Part shown: positions 1 to 7,952 of the stretch, one piece after another
Layout: each line of letters begins with the position of its first letter
Numbering within the stretch: the stretch's first letter is position 1
Source of the DNA: Gonium pectorale
Taxonomy: Eukaryota > Chlorophyta > Chlorophyceae > Chlamydomonadales > Volvocaceae
Reading direction: 5' to 3'
NCBI GenBank assembly: GCA_001584585.1
Contig: LSYV01000007.1
Span: 212,980 to 226,430 of the forward strand
DNA: 13,451 bases
Translations under genes and position numbers: made by a program
Notes under the pieces: model-generated
What the model was told of the DNA's origin: nothing
What the model saw: the letters and a program-made list of their open reading frames with translations, nothing else
The model's database searches: none

Positions 1-13
1 AACGACCCGTGGG

Positions 14-1054
14 TCAGGCACCGTCGACTCGGGCGTCCAGCCGCAGCCGCCGGCCGGCCGCGTAGCCGCCGAGCGCCTCGCACACCGCCGCGTGGGCGCG
101 CGCCAGCAGCAGCGCCGCTGCTGCAGCGGCGGAAGCGGCGTCACGCGGCGAAGCGCCCGCCATCCCATCTCCGCCTACGGCGCCCGACGACGCCGGCGCT
201 TCGCCGGGTGCAGAGTCGACCGCCACCCCGCTCCCGCCAACGAGTGCCCCCGGTCGTCCCTCCGTCGGAGCGCCCCCAGCAGCAGCGCTTGGGCGTTGCC
301 GCATCACGGCTCGCCAGGCTTCAGCCGGTACGGCCACGCGGCAGCCGCACGTGATGGTGTACGGTGCAACGGCGGACGCCGTACGTGGGGCGGCTGGCGC
401 CTGTCGGGGCTGCTGCGGATGCTGCTGCTGTTGCAGGTGCGGCTCCCGCGTCGCCGCAGCTGCCTGCGAGTGGTGGGCGGCGATGAGCACCTTGGCGGCG
501 GCAGCGGAGTCCGTGAGCGTCAGCTGCATTGCCCGGTGGGCGCTGCCGCCGCTGCCGCCGCTGCCGCCGCTGCCGCCGCTGCCGCCGCCGCTACCCCCGG
601 GCCCGGGCCCGGCCCCGCGCCAGCTGCCTGCGCGCCCGCGCCCTCTGACCCAGCCACCGGAGCCCCTCCGGGCGGTTCCACGACGCGCGCCACCACGATA
701 CCACTCAGCGGCAAGGCCGTCAGCGGCGGCGGCAGCGGCAGCGGCAGCGGCAGAGGCTCCGGAAGCCGCTCCAGAAGCGAGGGCGACGCCTTAACCCCGG
801 GGCGTCCACTGCCCGCCGCCGCCGCCGCCGCGACCGTCGCCGCCGCCGTCGCCACCATCGTCGGCTCTGGCTGTGCCGCGGAGGCCGCCGCCTGTGCCGC
901 CGCCTGTGCCGCTCGCGTGCCCGCTGCGCAGGCGGCGGCCGCCAGCAGCTGCGGCCGGATGCCCAGCGGCACGGGCTGCGGCGGCGCGATGGTGACGGTG
1001 GTCCCGGTGGGCGGCGCGTGGCATTCGATCCCCAGCGTCGAATCTATGCGGCCC
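14..1054 (-). other. Exons 12-13: degenerate C-terminal domain of the INTS11-like protein
   Basis: Exon 12 starts at 1054 and reads GRIDSTLGIECHAP, then GTTVTI and PVPLGI. This matches in order the family segment that follows MEFL and contains the NCYMPANGETVTL-type strand. Long Ala/Gly/Pro runs follow. The frame then has to shift to reach the plausible C-terminal segment beginning LTLTDSAAAAKVL near 523, which continues through PYTITCGCRVAVPAEAW and a helix near 90-140. A 71-base GT..AG intron (594-524) restores the frame exactly but has a poor pyrimidine tract. The protein either stops at TGA 16-14 or splices at GT 21-20 into an exon outside the window. Animal homologues have another segment here, so a continuation is plausible. 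Confidence 0.55.
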
Positions 1055-4000
1055 CTGCGGTTGGGTGGGCGGGCGTGAAGGCTCGAGGCGCTTCAATTTG
1101 ACTTTGCCGGGAGCCTGCAGCAGTATGGCGCGGCAGGAGGGGGCGCAGCCAAACCACAGCCCTTAACACCTACCCCGGCCCTGACGTCTTTGCCCCCTCA
1201 CGTCCAACGTGTTCCTGCCCATCGGTCCCAACCGCCCGCACCGTACCACCGTGCCGTACCACCCATCCCGTCTACCCATCCCAGCCCACCACCCCAGCCC
1301 CGCGTCCGCCCGCGCACCGCACCGCACCGCACCGCACCGCAGGAACTCCATGGGCTCCCGCTGCCCGTGCACCAGCACCACCGCCCGCGGCCGGCAGCGC
1401 CGCACCAGCCCCATCAGGCCGCGCAGGTCGGCATGCGCGCTGAAGGCGAGCATCTTGATGCGGCACCGCACCTCCACGCGCCCGCCGCCGCCGGTCGCCC
1501 CGGCGCCCACGTCCACGGAGCCGGCGGCGGCGCCGGAGCCGGCGGTGGCGGCGGCGGCGGCGCGCGCAGGGCTCTGTAGCGCTTCCAGCCTGGCGCCGAG
1601 CGTGCCTGCGAGGGGGGGGGCGTGCGGCCGGGTGGAGCTGGGGGAAAGGGGCGGGGTCTCAGGGGGGGGACGGCCAGCGGCGGCAACATACGGCGCAGCC
1701 GTCGCCAGTGACTCTTTGTGTCTCTTCCATCCAGCGTTCCGACCCCATATCGGAACCAATTCTGAACACCGGTCTTCCCCCACCCCACGGCCTTGACGCG
1801 CTGCGCACAGTGAAGCCCGCCCCAACCCCGCGGCCCCCAGGCCCTCTCCTTCTCTGACAGATGAATGCTGCTGGATCCCAGGCCCTCCTCAACCCCCCCT
1901 CTCTGCGCATTCGCCTGCCGCAGACTGGAAGGCCCGCCCAAAAGCCGCAGCCCGATCCCCCAAACCCCCTCTTATCACCGCGCACTTGGTAGCCCGACCC
2001 ATCCCCGCAGCCGACCCCCCCCCCACCACACACACACGGCCTCCGCACCGCGCACTTGGTAGCCCGCCAGCACCAGCAGGTTCTTGGGGCTGCCGGCCCA
2101 GGCGCGAAAGGCCTCCAGTGACACCCCGCTGGCGATGTTGCCGGGGGAGGCGAACAGCAGAGCCGGGCCGGGGGCCTGGGGCACGCGGGGGTGGATGGGG
2201 CAGAGTGGCCGAGGAGGGCGGGGGCAGCGGGCCGCGGCCGCCAGGGTGGGCGCAGCTGCCAGGGCGCCCGAAAAGGTGGGCAGTAAGGACCTGGCCACCG
2301 CCTCCTCCCCACTCAGGCGCCATCCCTCCGTCAGCCCACACCCCGGCCACGCCCAGCTATCCCTCACACCCCCGCCTCCTCACGTGCAGCAGCGAGCGGT
2401 CCCACTGCAGCGTACGGAACATGCCGTACACGTCGGCCTCGGAGAAGACCCCCACGCTCGGCGCCCCGGCGGCCCCGATCGTGGACCCCCCGGGGGCCGC
2501 TCCGCCGTCGCTGTTACCGCCGCCGCCGGCGCCGCCCCTGCCGCCGGATTGAGCCTCGGGCCTCGCCCGGTCCCGGATATCCGGAGGCAGTGCCCGCCGC
2601 CGCCGTCGACTCGCATCAGGGCCCTGGCCGCAGCGGCCGGCCTCGCTGCCGGTGCCGCCGGCGCCCATCGCAGCCGCGTCGCCAGCTGCATCGCACTTCA
2701 GGTTCGCCTGAGGGTCCCCATTCCCGTTCCTGCACCAGGCCTCTTCCTCGTCCTCCTCCATTTCGTCGTCGTCGTCGTCCTCCTCCTCCTCCGCCGCCGC
2801 CGCCGCCGCCGCCTCTTCGCCGCTCTCGCCGCCCTCGCCCCAAGGACCGGAAGACCCCACCCCGCCGCGCGCCTCCCGCTCCGGCTGCTGCTGCGCTGGC
2901 TGCTGCCCCGGCGCCGCCGCGTGGTAGCAGTGCAGGTAGCTGCGCCTCCGCCGGGCAGCCGCCGCCTCCGCCGCCTGCGCGGCCGCCGCTGCCGCTGCCG
3001 CCGGGCCGCCCCCGAACACGGTCCTCCGCACGTTGTCGTTGGTCCAGTTGAGCAGCAGCGTGTAATAGGCGAGCGCCCTGGAGGCCATGGCGCTGCTGAA
3101 GTAGATGGGGACCTGCCGCCGGCAAGGAGGCGTCGGGGTGGGCGGGGCAGCCCGGAGAGCACGGGGTCACTGGGCGTCGTAGACATTCGGCTCACCAGCC
3201 AGCCCCGACCAGCCCTGCCCTCGCTCCGTCCCGGGCTCTCGGTCCTAATCATGTCCCAACCCAAGCCCCCTTGCCACCCCGTATCCCATGCCATCCCTAG
3301 CCCATGCCCCGGGCGCCCGCGCCGGCGCACCTGCAGCCCGTTGCGCTCCCAGCAGTCCGTGATCAGCATCAGCAGCTCCTGCGCCCGGCCCATGGCGAAG
3401 GTGGGGATCAGGACCTACGGGTGGGGACGCGGGGTGGGGTGAGGTGTGTTTTGACGTAACGGGGGGCGGGGAGTGGGGGGCGGGGACGCGGGGGGCAGGG
3501 GGTGGTGTGATGTTGGGTAACAGACGCTAGGGCTGGGGCTGGGGCAGGGCAGGGGCGAGGACAGGGTGGGACATGCCGAGGCCGGGGTTGCGCTGTGGGG
3601 AAAAGGTATAGGCGGCGTATGGGGTTGAGTGGGGAGAGTACGAGGGGAAGGGTCGTGGGCTCTTGGGATTGAGGGGGAGAAGCGGGCCGGCGGCGCGCAC
3701 GGGCACGGGGGTGGAGAGACAGGGAGTGTGGTGTGGGAAAGGAGGGAGGCGAAATCACGTACAGGCAGGCCGAGGCGGGGCGGAGGTTCAATGGCCATTG
3801 TCCAACACCATCATTTACGACGGTGACGGCTCCCTCCCTACCGGCACATCCTGCCCCCACCCAGCCCCGCTCCACCCCATGCCACACTGCAGCTCCCACT
3901 CACCCCCCCCCCCCCGCATCCCCCACAACGCCCCATGCCCCCGCATACCCCGCACCCCCTGCCCATCTTCGCTGCCCCCACTCTCCACCCCACCCACCCA

Positions 4001-6802
4001 TCCTGCCCACCTTGCCGCCCGCCGCTACCGTCTCCACCACCGCCGACAGCAGGTCCCGCTCCCGCGCGCGGCGCGAGTCGCGCAGCGTGGCGGCGTAGGT
4101 GGCCTCAGAGATGAGCACGTCGGGCGGCCGCCGGGGTCCGGGGCCCACGGAGCCCGACCCGGCCGGGCCCGAGAACGGCCCAAGCAGCTCGGCGGGCCCC
4201 AGGTGGCGGTCGGGCGAGGAGTTGAAGTCGCCTGGCACGGCCCGACACGGTGGGGGTGGGGGGGTGGGCGGGTGGGTGGGGATCGCGGAGGGGGGGCGGG
4301 GCGATAGAAAGACGGGATGGAGGGGCTGTGAGGCGCAAAAGAGGGGCTGTGAGGGAAAAGGGGACTTCTCCGCACTCCACGGCACCCTACCGCCCTCCCT
4401 TCGCCCCTACCTTTCCTCCAGAGTTCCACGCCCCGCTGATGCTAGCTAGCATGCCCCCCCCCCCGCACCCGTGTACAGCGCCGTGAGGTGGCCCGCCGCC
4501 ATGGTCACCATGGCCGCCCCCAGCACGTGGCCCGCGTAGTGGAACGTGAAGGACAGCCCGGGGGCCACACACACCACCTGGAGCGCGCGGTTGGAGGGTG
4601 GGGGGGTTGAGGAGGGAGGGGTGGAGGAATCGGCGGGGGCGCCGACAGGGGCCGGGCCGCGGATGGCGGGAGGGTGGTCGGGCGCGGCAGCGGCGGCCGT
4701 GCGCTGGGCGGACACAGCATGTTGCCCCATCAGTGCCAACACCCCACCCCCAGTCGGGTTGGCCCCGGACTGAGTAGCCCTAAGCCCCACCACCACCGCC
4801 GTATTCGTCTCCCGTTGCCGCGTCCCGCACCCTCCCTCATACACGCCCCCTCGCCCCTCGCCCCTCGCCCGCGTACGGGCCAGCACCTGGTTGAGGTCCA
4901 CGGCCGTCACGCGGCGCAGGCACTGCCGTACGTGCTGCTCCGTGTACGGCAGTCGCTCGCCGGGCCGGTCGGCGTTGACCTGCGGGGACGGGGCGGGGAG
5001 AGGCAGCCAGCAGCGGCGACGCAAAGTCGGGCATGCGACTGGCATGCAAGTCCCCAAAGGCTATAGGTGAAGCGGCGCAGGCGGCGGAGGCGGCGGCGGC
5101 ACCTGCAGCAGCGGCAAGGGCCCCATCTCCGGGAAAGGTCCGGGGAGGCCGAGAGCCTACCAGGCACTCCCAGTAAGCGCGGCCACTCGCCCGCTACAAG
5201 CGCCTGGCTGCCGCGCAGGGAGGGCCCACAGGGCTGCCCCGCAGGGCCCACCGTCCGGGCGGCGATGGCGCCCCTGGCAGGCCCCATCCCGCAGCCGCCG
5301 GGCACGGCCGCTCCTCTGCCTGACGCCACCCATGTCCCCACCTCGCGCCCTCTGACCCAACGACCCCCGCGCCCCGCCCACCCCCTCCTGGCCGCCCCAC
5401 CTTGACGTAGTCGTCCAGGATGATCGGCGCGATGGCAAAGGTGGGGTATGTCATGAGGATAGGCCCCCGGTAGCCGCACACCTGGGTGCCCCGGGCAGCC
5501 GGGTGGGCAGGAGGGAGTGGGGGACGGGAAGGGTGGGGGGGAGGGGGCGGTGGGAGTGGGGGGCAGGCGGGAGGGTGGACGGGAGGGCGTCGAGAAGGTG
5601 GAGGACAAGACGGCGATGGCTGAGGCCACGGAGGCTCCCGACGCAGCAGCAGCGGGCGTAGCAGGGAGGCATCGCTCGGGACCACTAGGCCAGGAAACCT
5701 GGGGTCAGGAGCCCCGGAATGGGGAGCCCTGGCATCAGGGGCGGGAGGGGCGGAGCCGGACAGCCGAGGCCCCCGTGACGGCGGGCCGCCGTGCAAGCCC
5801 ACGCAGCTTACCGCGGCCCACCCACCAACACACGCCGCCGGATCCTACAACGACACCATCATTTTCGCGCTTACGCTCGTCGTATGCGTTTTCCTTTTCA
5901 ACACACGACGCCCCCCGCTTGGGGCGCCGCGCGCAGCACACACTAGCACTACGGCAGCACAGGGGGGTGGTGGCAGCACGCACCTCCGTGAAGTACGGCA
6001 GCGCGCCGATGTGGTCGGTGTGGAAGTGCGTTATGACGAGCGCGTCGATGACGTCGCTGAAGCGGCCGCCGCGGGACAGCAGCCCGAACTCGGGGAAGCG
6101 CCGCGCGTCCCTGCGGCCCGGTTGGGCGCAGGCGGCGGCGGGGCCGGGGGTTGGGGGCCAGTGGCGGCGGTTGGGTCAGGTGGCGTGGGAGCGGGTGGCG
6201 TGGAGATCGGGGGGGGGCGGTGTGGCGGAAGAGGAGGGCTCTGGGTGGCGGCAGGGGGTGCCTCCAGGGGGCGACCGGAGGCAACCCCTGCCGGCAAGGG
6301 GGCACGGGGGGGGGGGAGGGGTGCTCAGGGGTCGGGTCCTGGGGGCGCGCAGGAGAGGCGGCAGCGGAGGTCAGCCCTTTCGCAGCCCGGGCTGCCCGCA
6401 CCACTGCAGTTTGTTAGCAGGCTGGAGTGGGGGGCTAGCGGCGCCCTGAAGGGAGGTCTGTAATTGCATAGCACCGGGGAAGCTCGTGCGGAGTGGTGAA
6501 CAACGGCCAGGTTGCGGCGTCCAGGGCTAAGCCGCCCCCTGCCGGCAGGCCCAGGCGGGTACTGCCTCTCCGCCAGCCCCCTGCACCCGCCCAACCAACC
6601 CAATATCGACCTGTAGCCGAAGTGCGCCCCGCAGTCGAACATGACCGTCCGGCCTGCCATCCGCACGATGCAGCAGGAGCGCCCCACATCCTGGCCGGCT
6701 CCTGCGGCGGACATGGTCGTGTGAGCCTGCTGCGATAGTATCGCGGTTGAGGAGAGGGTGGTTTGCCCACATCTCACCGAGAGGAAGGACCTCAATCGAC
6801 AT
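14..6802 (-). CDS. INTS11: INTS11 / CPSF73-II-like RNA 3'-end endonuclease (multi-exon, 3' end uncertain)
   Basis: This is a zinc-dependent RNA endonuclease of the metallo-beta-lactamase/beta-CASP class. In animals it is the catalytic Integrator subunit, and in plants CPSF73-II serves the snRNA 3'-processing complex. It acts in the nucleus. Reconstructed exons on the minus strand are 6802-6778, 6701-6611, 6110-5984, 5481-5401, 4979-4887, 4577-4469, 4231-4011, 3414-3331, 3112-2384, 2175-2049, 1605-1338, 1054-about 595 and about 523-14. All junctions through 1054 are GT..AG and keep phase. The start at 6802 gives MSIEVLPLG, joined across intron 1 to AGQDVGRSC, the family's N-terminal signature. 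The model gives about 652 residues through exon 11 and about 970 in all, against roughly 600 in animals; the excess is low-complexity sequence. It resembles INTS11 more than CPSF73 in the spacing around HFHTDHIGALPYF and in GRAQELLMLITDCWERN. Only the last junction and the 3' end are doubtful. Confidence 0.9.
541..592. repeat. 9-base tandem repeat (GCTGCCGCC)n
   Basis: About five near-perfect copies of GCTGCCGCC lie at 541-592. Read on the minus strand they encode polyalanine in the exon 12 frame, or they fall inside the proposed short intron 12. A repeat like this is prone to length change and to sequencing or assembly slippage, which bears on the frame break seen just here. Confidence 0.8.
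1316..1340. repeat. Pentanucleotide tandem repeat (ACCGC)5 overlapping a 5' splice site
   Basis: Five perfect copies of ACCGC on the plus strand read as (GCGGT)5 on the minus strand. Exon 11 of the INTS11-like gene ends inside the first minus-strand copy, at 1338. Every copy supplies another GT in the same local context, each 5 bases further on. Confidence 0.9.
1606..2048 (-). other. Intron 10 of the INTS11-like gene, with a duplicated splice-donor segment
   Basis: This 443-base intron lies between exon 10 (ending at 2049) and exon 11 (starting at 1605). It has a G-rich 5' part on the sense strand and no coding signal I recognise. A 21-base copy of the exon 10/intron 10 junction lies inside it at 1976-1996. 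I looked in it for the missing family motif TVGHK and did not find it. Confidence 0.75.
1976..2066. repeat. 21-base direct repeat pair, offset 70
   Basis: The same 21 bases occur at 1976-1996 and 2046-2066. On the minus strand each copy reads through GGCTACCAAG and CGCG|GTG, that is, the last codons of exon 10 plus the start of its 5' splice site. The 2046-2066 copy holds the donor used in the model. Confidence 0.9.
2741..2820. repeat. Trinucleotide-rich tract coding a Glu/Asp and Ala block
   Basis: Runs of TCG, TCC and GCC triplets on the plus strand read on the minus strand as Ala codons, then GAG and GAC runs. They encode an Ala run followed by a block of about 17 almost uninterrupted Glu/Asp residues inside exon 9 of the INTS11-like gene. 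Triplet slippage is the likely origin. Confidence 0.85.
3415..4010 (-). other. Intron 7 of the INTS11-like gene, G-rich on the plus strand
   Basis: At 596 bases this is the longest intron of the gene. Positions about 3420-3800 are strongly purine-rich on the plus strand, with many runs of three or more G (for example around 3530-3560), so the transcribed RNA is C-rich there. I see no gene in it; open frames in it are compositional. Confidence 0.7.
4439..4465. repeat. 14-base perfect palindrome beside a C12 run, next to the exon 6 donor
   Basis: ATGCTAGCTAGCAT at 4439-4452 equals its own reverse complement. A run of about 12 C follows and reaches almost to the exon 6 5' splice site at 4469/4468, so the RNA of intron 6 begins GTGC followed by a run of G. 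Function unknown; it may be chance. Confidence 0.8.
4578..5400 (-). other. Introns 4 and 5 of the INTS11-like gene (around exon 5)
   Basis: Intron 4 (5400-4980, 421 bases) and intron 5 (4886-4578, 309 bases) flank exon 5 at 4979-4887. The 5' splice site of intron 5 (CAG|GTGCTG) is weak, but alignment to plant CPSF73-II needs no extra residues across it. No other gene is seen. Confidence 0.7.
5482..6610 (-). other. Introns 2 and 3 of the INTS11-like gene (around exon 3)
   Basis: Intron 2 (6610-6111, 500 bases) and intron 3 (5983-5482, 502 bases) flank exon 3 at 6110-5984. Both begin with GT and end with AG on the minus strand. Both are GC-rich with plus-strand G runs (around 6150-6330 and 5515-5590). 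I see no independent gene in them. Confidence 0.7.
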
Positions 6803-7809
6803 TCGGAGCCGCCTCCTCCCGGAGAAACGTACAGCGGCTCAGATGGTCACATGTCAAGTGCGTGTTGAAGATCGCGAGGTCTGAGGGAGGACTACAACAA
6901 TAACGTTTCACGCAGTCCAGTGTGCCCTGAGCTCACGAAGCTGTAGGGAATAAAGGGACGCAGAGTTATATGATAGAGCAATAACACAAACAGGTAACAC
7001 TACGGATCCCGTGCTGTGCTCTGGATCCTGACTGATGGGATCGTAGAACTGGACCGCGCACGGCACCCTGCAGTCCTCCTGGCTGCCTCCGTGGCTCCTT
7101 CTCAGCTGCCTTCTTGCAGAAAGGCCGAGCTAGGCCCGGCGCAATCCAACTGCATTGTGTTGAACAATGTTGAACCATGTGCAACACTCCCTTTGCATTG
7201 CGCAGCTTTGCCACGTGCAAGTGCTATTTGCACCCCGCCCCATGCTGGAGTCCGTCCCTGGCACGCACAGGGGGCGCTCACGCACACGTTAGCATTCTTT
7301 TTATCTTAACGCCCGGGAAGGTGTGCATCCGTGTGCATCCTGTCACGAGTGTGCCACGCGCACGTGCTGCCCGTCGCACTCTGACACCGTCCAGCCCTCA
7401 ATTTGCAGGTCCTTTGTGCGGTAACAGTTGTATGGCACAGTGCTTTCCCCTCCCCCACACATGCTCCGACGCAGCTAGGGCAGGGCGACATTGGCGACAT
7501 CCGCATGATGCTAAGCTCCCAAAACAGAAGGTAGCAATCCCAGTCGTTATGTTGACAAGTATGCTATGTAGTAACTCACAGCAAGCTCGGCGATGAGCTC
7601 CGCCACCAAAGGTAACAAACAGCCCCGCATGGTTTCCGATGGCAACCGTTTCTCAGGGAGAGGTTGCTGCTGAATACTGTTGCAACGGAATGTCAGTTTG
7701 CTTTGGTCCAATTTCTCCCGGTACAGGAGGACGGCCCCGTTGCGTCCTCGTCGCTACATCGCAACTGGCGGGTTCGTCAGGCCTTCACCTGATACGGCAC
7801 CTTGCCCCC

Positions 7810-7817
7810 ATAAAAGC
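7810..7817 (+). promoter_or_regulatory. Possible TATA-like element for the 7953 gene
   Basis: ATAAAAGC lies about 140 bases upstream of the ATG at 7953, in a C-rich context. Its position would suit a transcript start near 7840 and a 5' leader of about 110 bases. Only the motif supports this. Confidence 0.35.
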
Positions 7818-7841
7818 CCAGCGAAGCACCACCAATTCATC

Positions 7842-7871
7842 ATGTTCCCATCGCCGGTAATACAACAATAA
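7842..7871 (+). other. Possible nine-codon upstream open reading frame
   Basis: ATG at 7842 is followed by eight codons and TAA at 7869-7871, ahead of the main ATG at 7953. It matters only if transcription starts upstream of 7842, which is not known. Confidence 0.3.
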
Positions 7872-7952
7872 TACCACCTACCTTCTAACTGCATCATTAG
7901 GGCCAACTCTGGTCGCCCTAAACCCCGCTCTAAGACACCCAACACACGCACC

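Larger units (their letters stand above)
1338..3414 (-). other. Exons 8-11: beta-CASP domain carrying a large acidic/Ala-rich insertion
   Basis: Exon 8 encodes VLIPTFAMGRAQELL. Exon 9 encodes residues 278-520: it starts VPIYFSSAMA, reaches WTNDNVRR at about 300-307, then runs through roughly 190 inserted residues (Ala runs, a Glu/Asp block, Gly/Ser/Arg-rich sequence) before resuming at WDRSLLH (514-520). Exon 10 resumes with APGPALLFASPG. Exon 11 starts GTLGARLEAL and contains the motif-C histidine (H620) in LAFSAHADLRG and the VLVHGQREPMEFL strand. The motif-B histidine expected just after GT(V/L) is not present. Family members have only a short loop at the insertion site. Confidence 0.85.
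4011..6802 (-). other. Exons 1-7: metallo-beta-lactamase core with complete zinc-site motifs
   Basis: These exons encode residues 1-249. Motif 1 is the Asp in VMFDCGAHFGYR. Motif 2 is THFHTDHIG, with H67, H69, D71 and H72. Motif 3 is YAGHVLGAAM, with H156. Motif 4 is LYTGDFN, with D177. Motif A is LISEATYA, with E218, which corresponds to the glutamate needed for cleavage in animal INTS11. Exon 5 (4979-4887) reads VNADRPGERLPYTEQHV, which aligns without gaps to the plant CPSF73-II segment after EDYRR, so exon 4 joins exon 5 directly. A Gly/Pro/Ser-rich stretch of about 15 residues (195-210) is inserted before motif A. Residue identities are read from the sequence; their roles are taken from the family. 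Confidence 0.9.
6803..7952. promoter_or_regulatory. Divergent intergenic region between the INTS11-like gene and the 7953 gene
   Basis: About 1.15 kb separates two genes transcribed away from each other, so it should hold both promoters and 5' untranslated regions. Its GC content is visibly lower than that of the genes. I see no convincing coding region. It contains two CACGTG motifs (near 7212 and 7360), a direct repeat of GTGTGCATCC near 7321-7341, and an A/T-rich ATATGATAG stretch near 6966 that is TATA-like for the minus-strand gene. None of these is proven functional. Confidence 0.55.

Noticed and set aside
92..1078. 328-codon open frame on the plus strand
   Set aside because: It is antisense to exons 12-13. 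It is made of Ala, Gly and Arg runs from the same repeats and has no recognisable motif.
2084..3442. 452-codon open frame on the plus strand
   Set aside because: It is antisense to exons 8-10 of the INTS11-like gene. Its translation is Arg/Pro-rich low complexity, as expected from the complement of GC-rich codons and triplet repeats, and it shows no domain.
7016..7309. 97-codon open frame on the plus strand in the intergenic region
   Set aside because: It has no domain, unremarkable codon use and no splice support.
7642..7667. Inverted repeat GCAACC...GGTTGC
   Set aside because: The arms are only 6 bases, with no extension and no poly-T or other context, so chance is likely.
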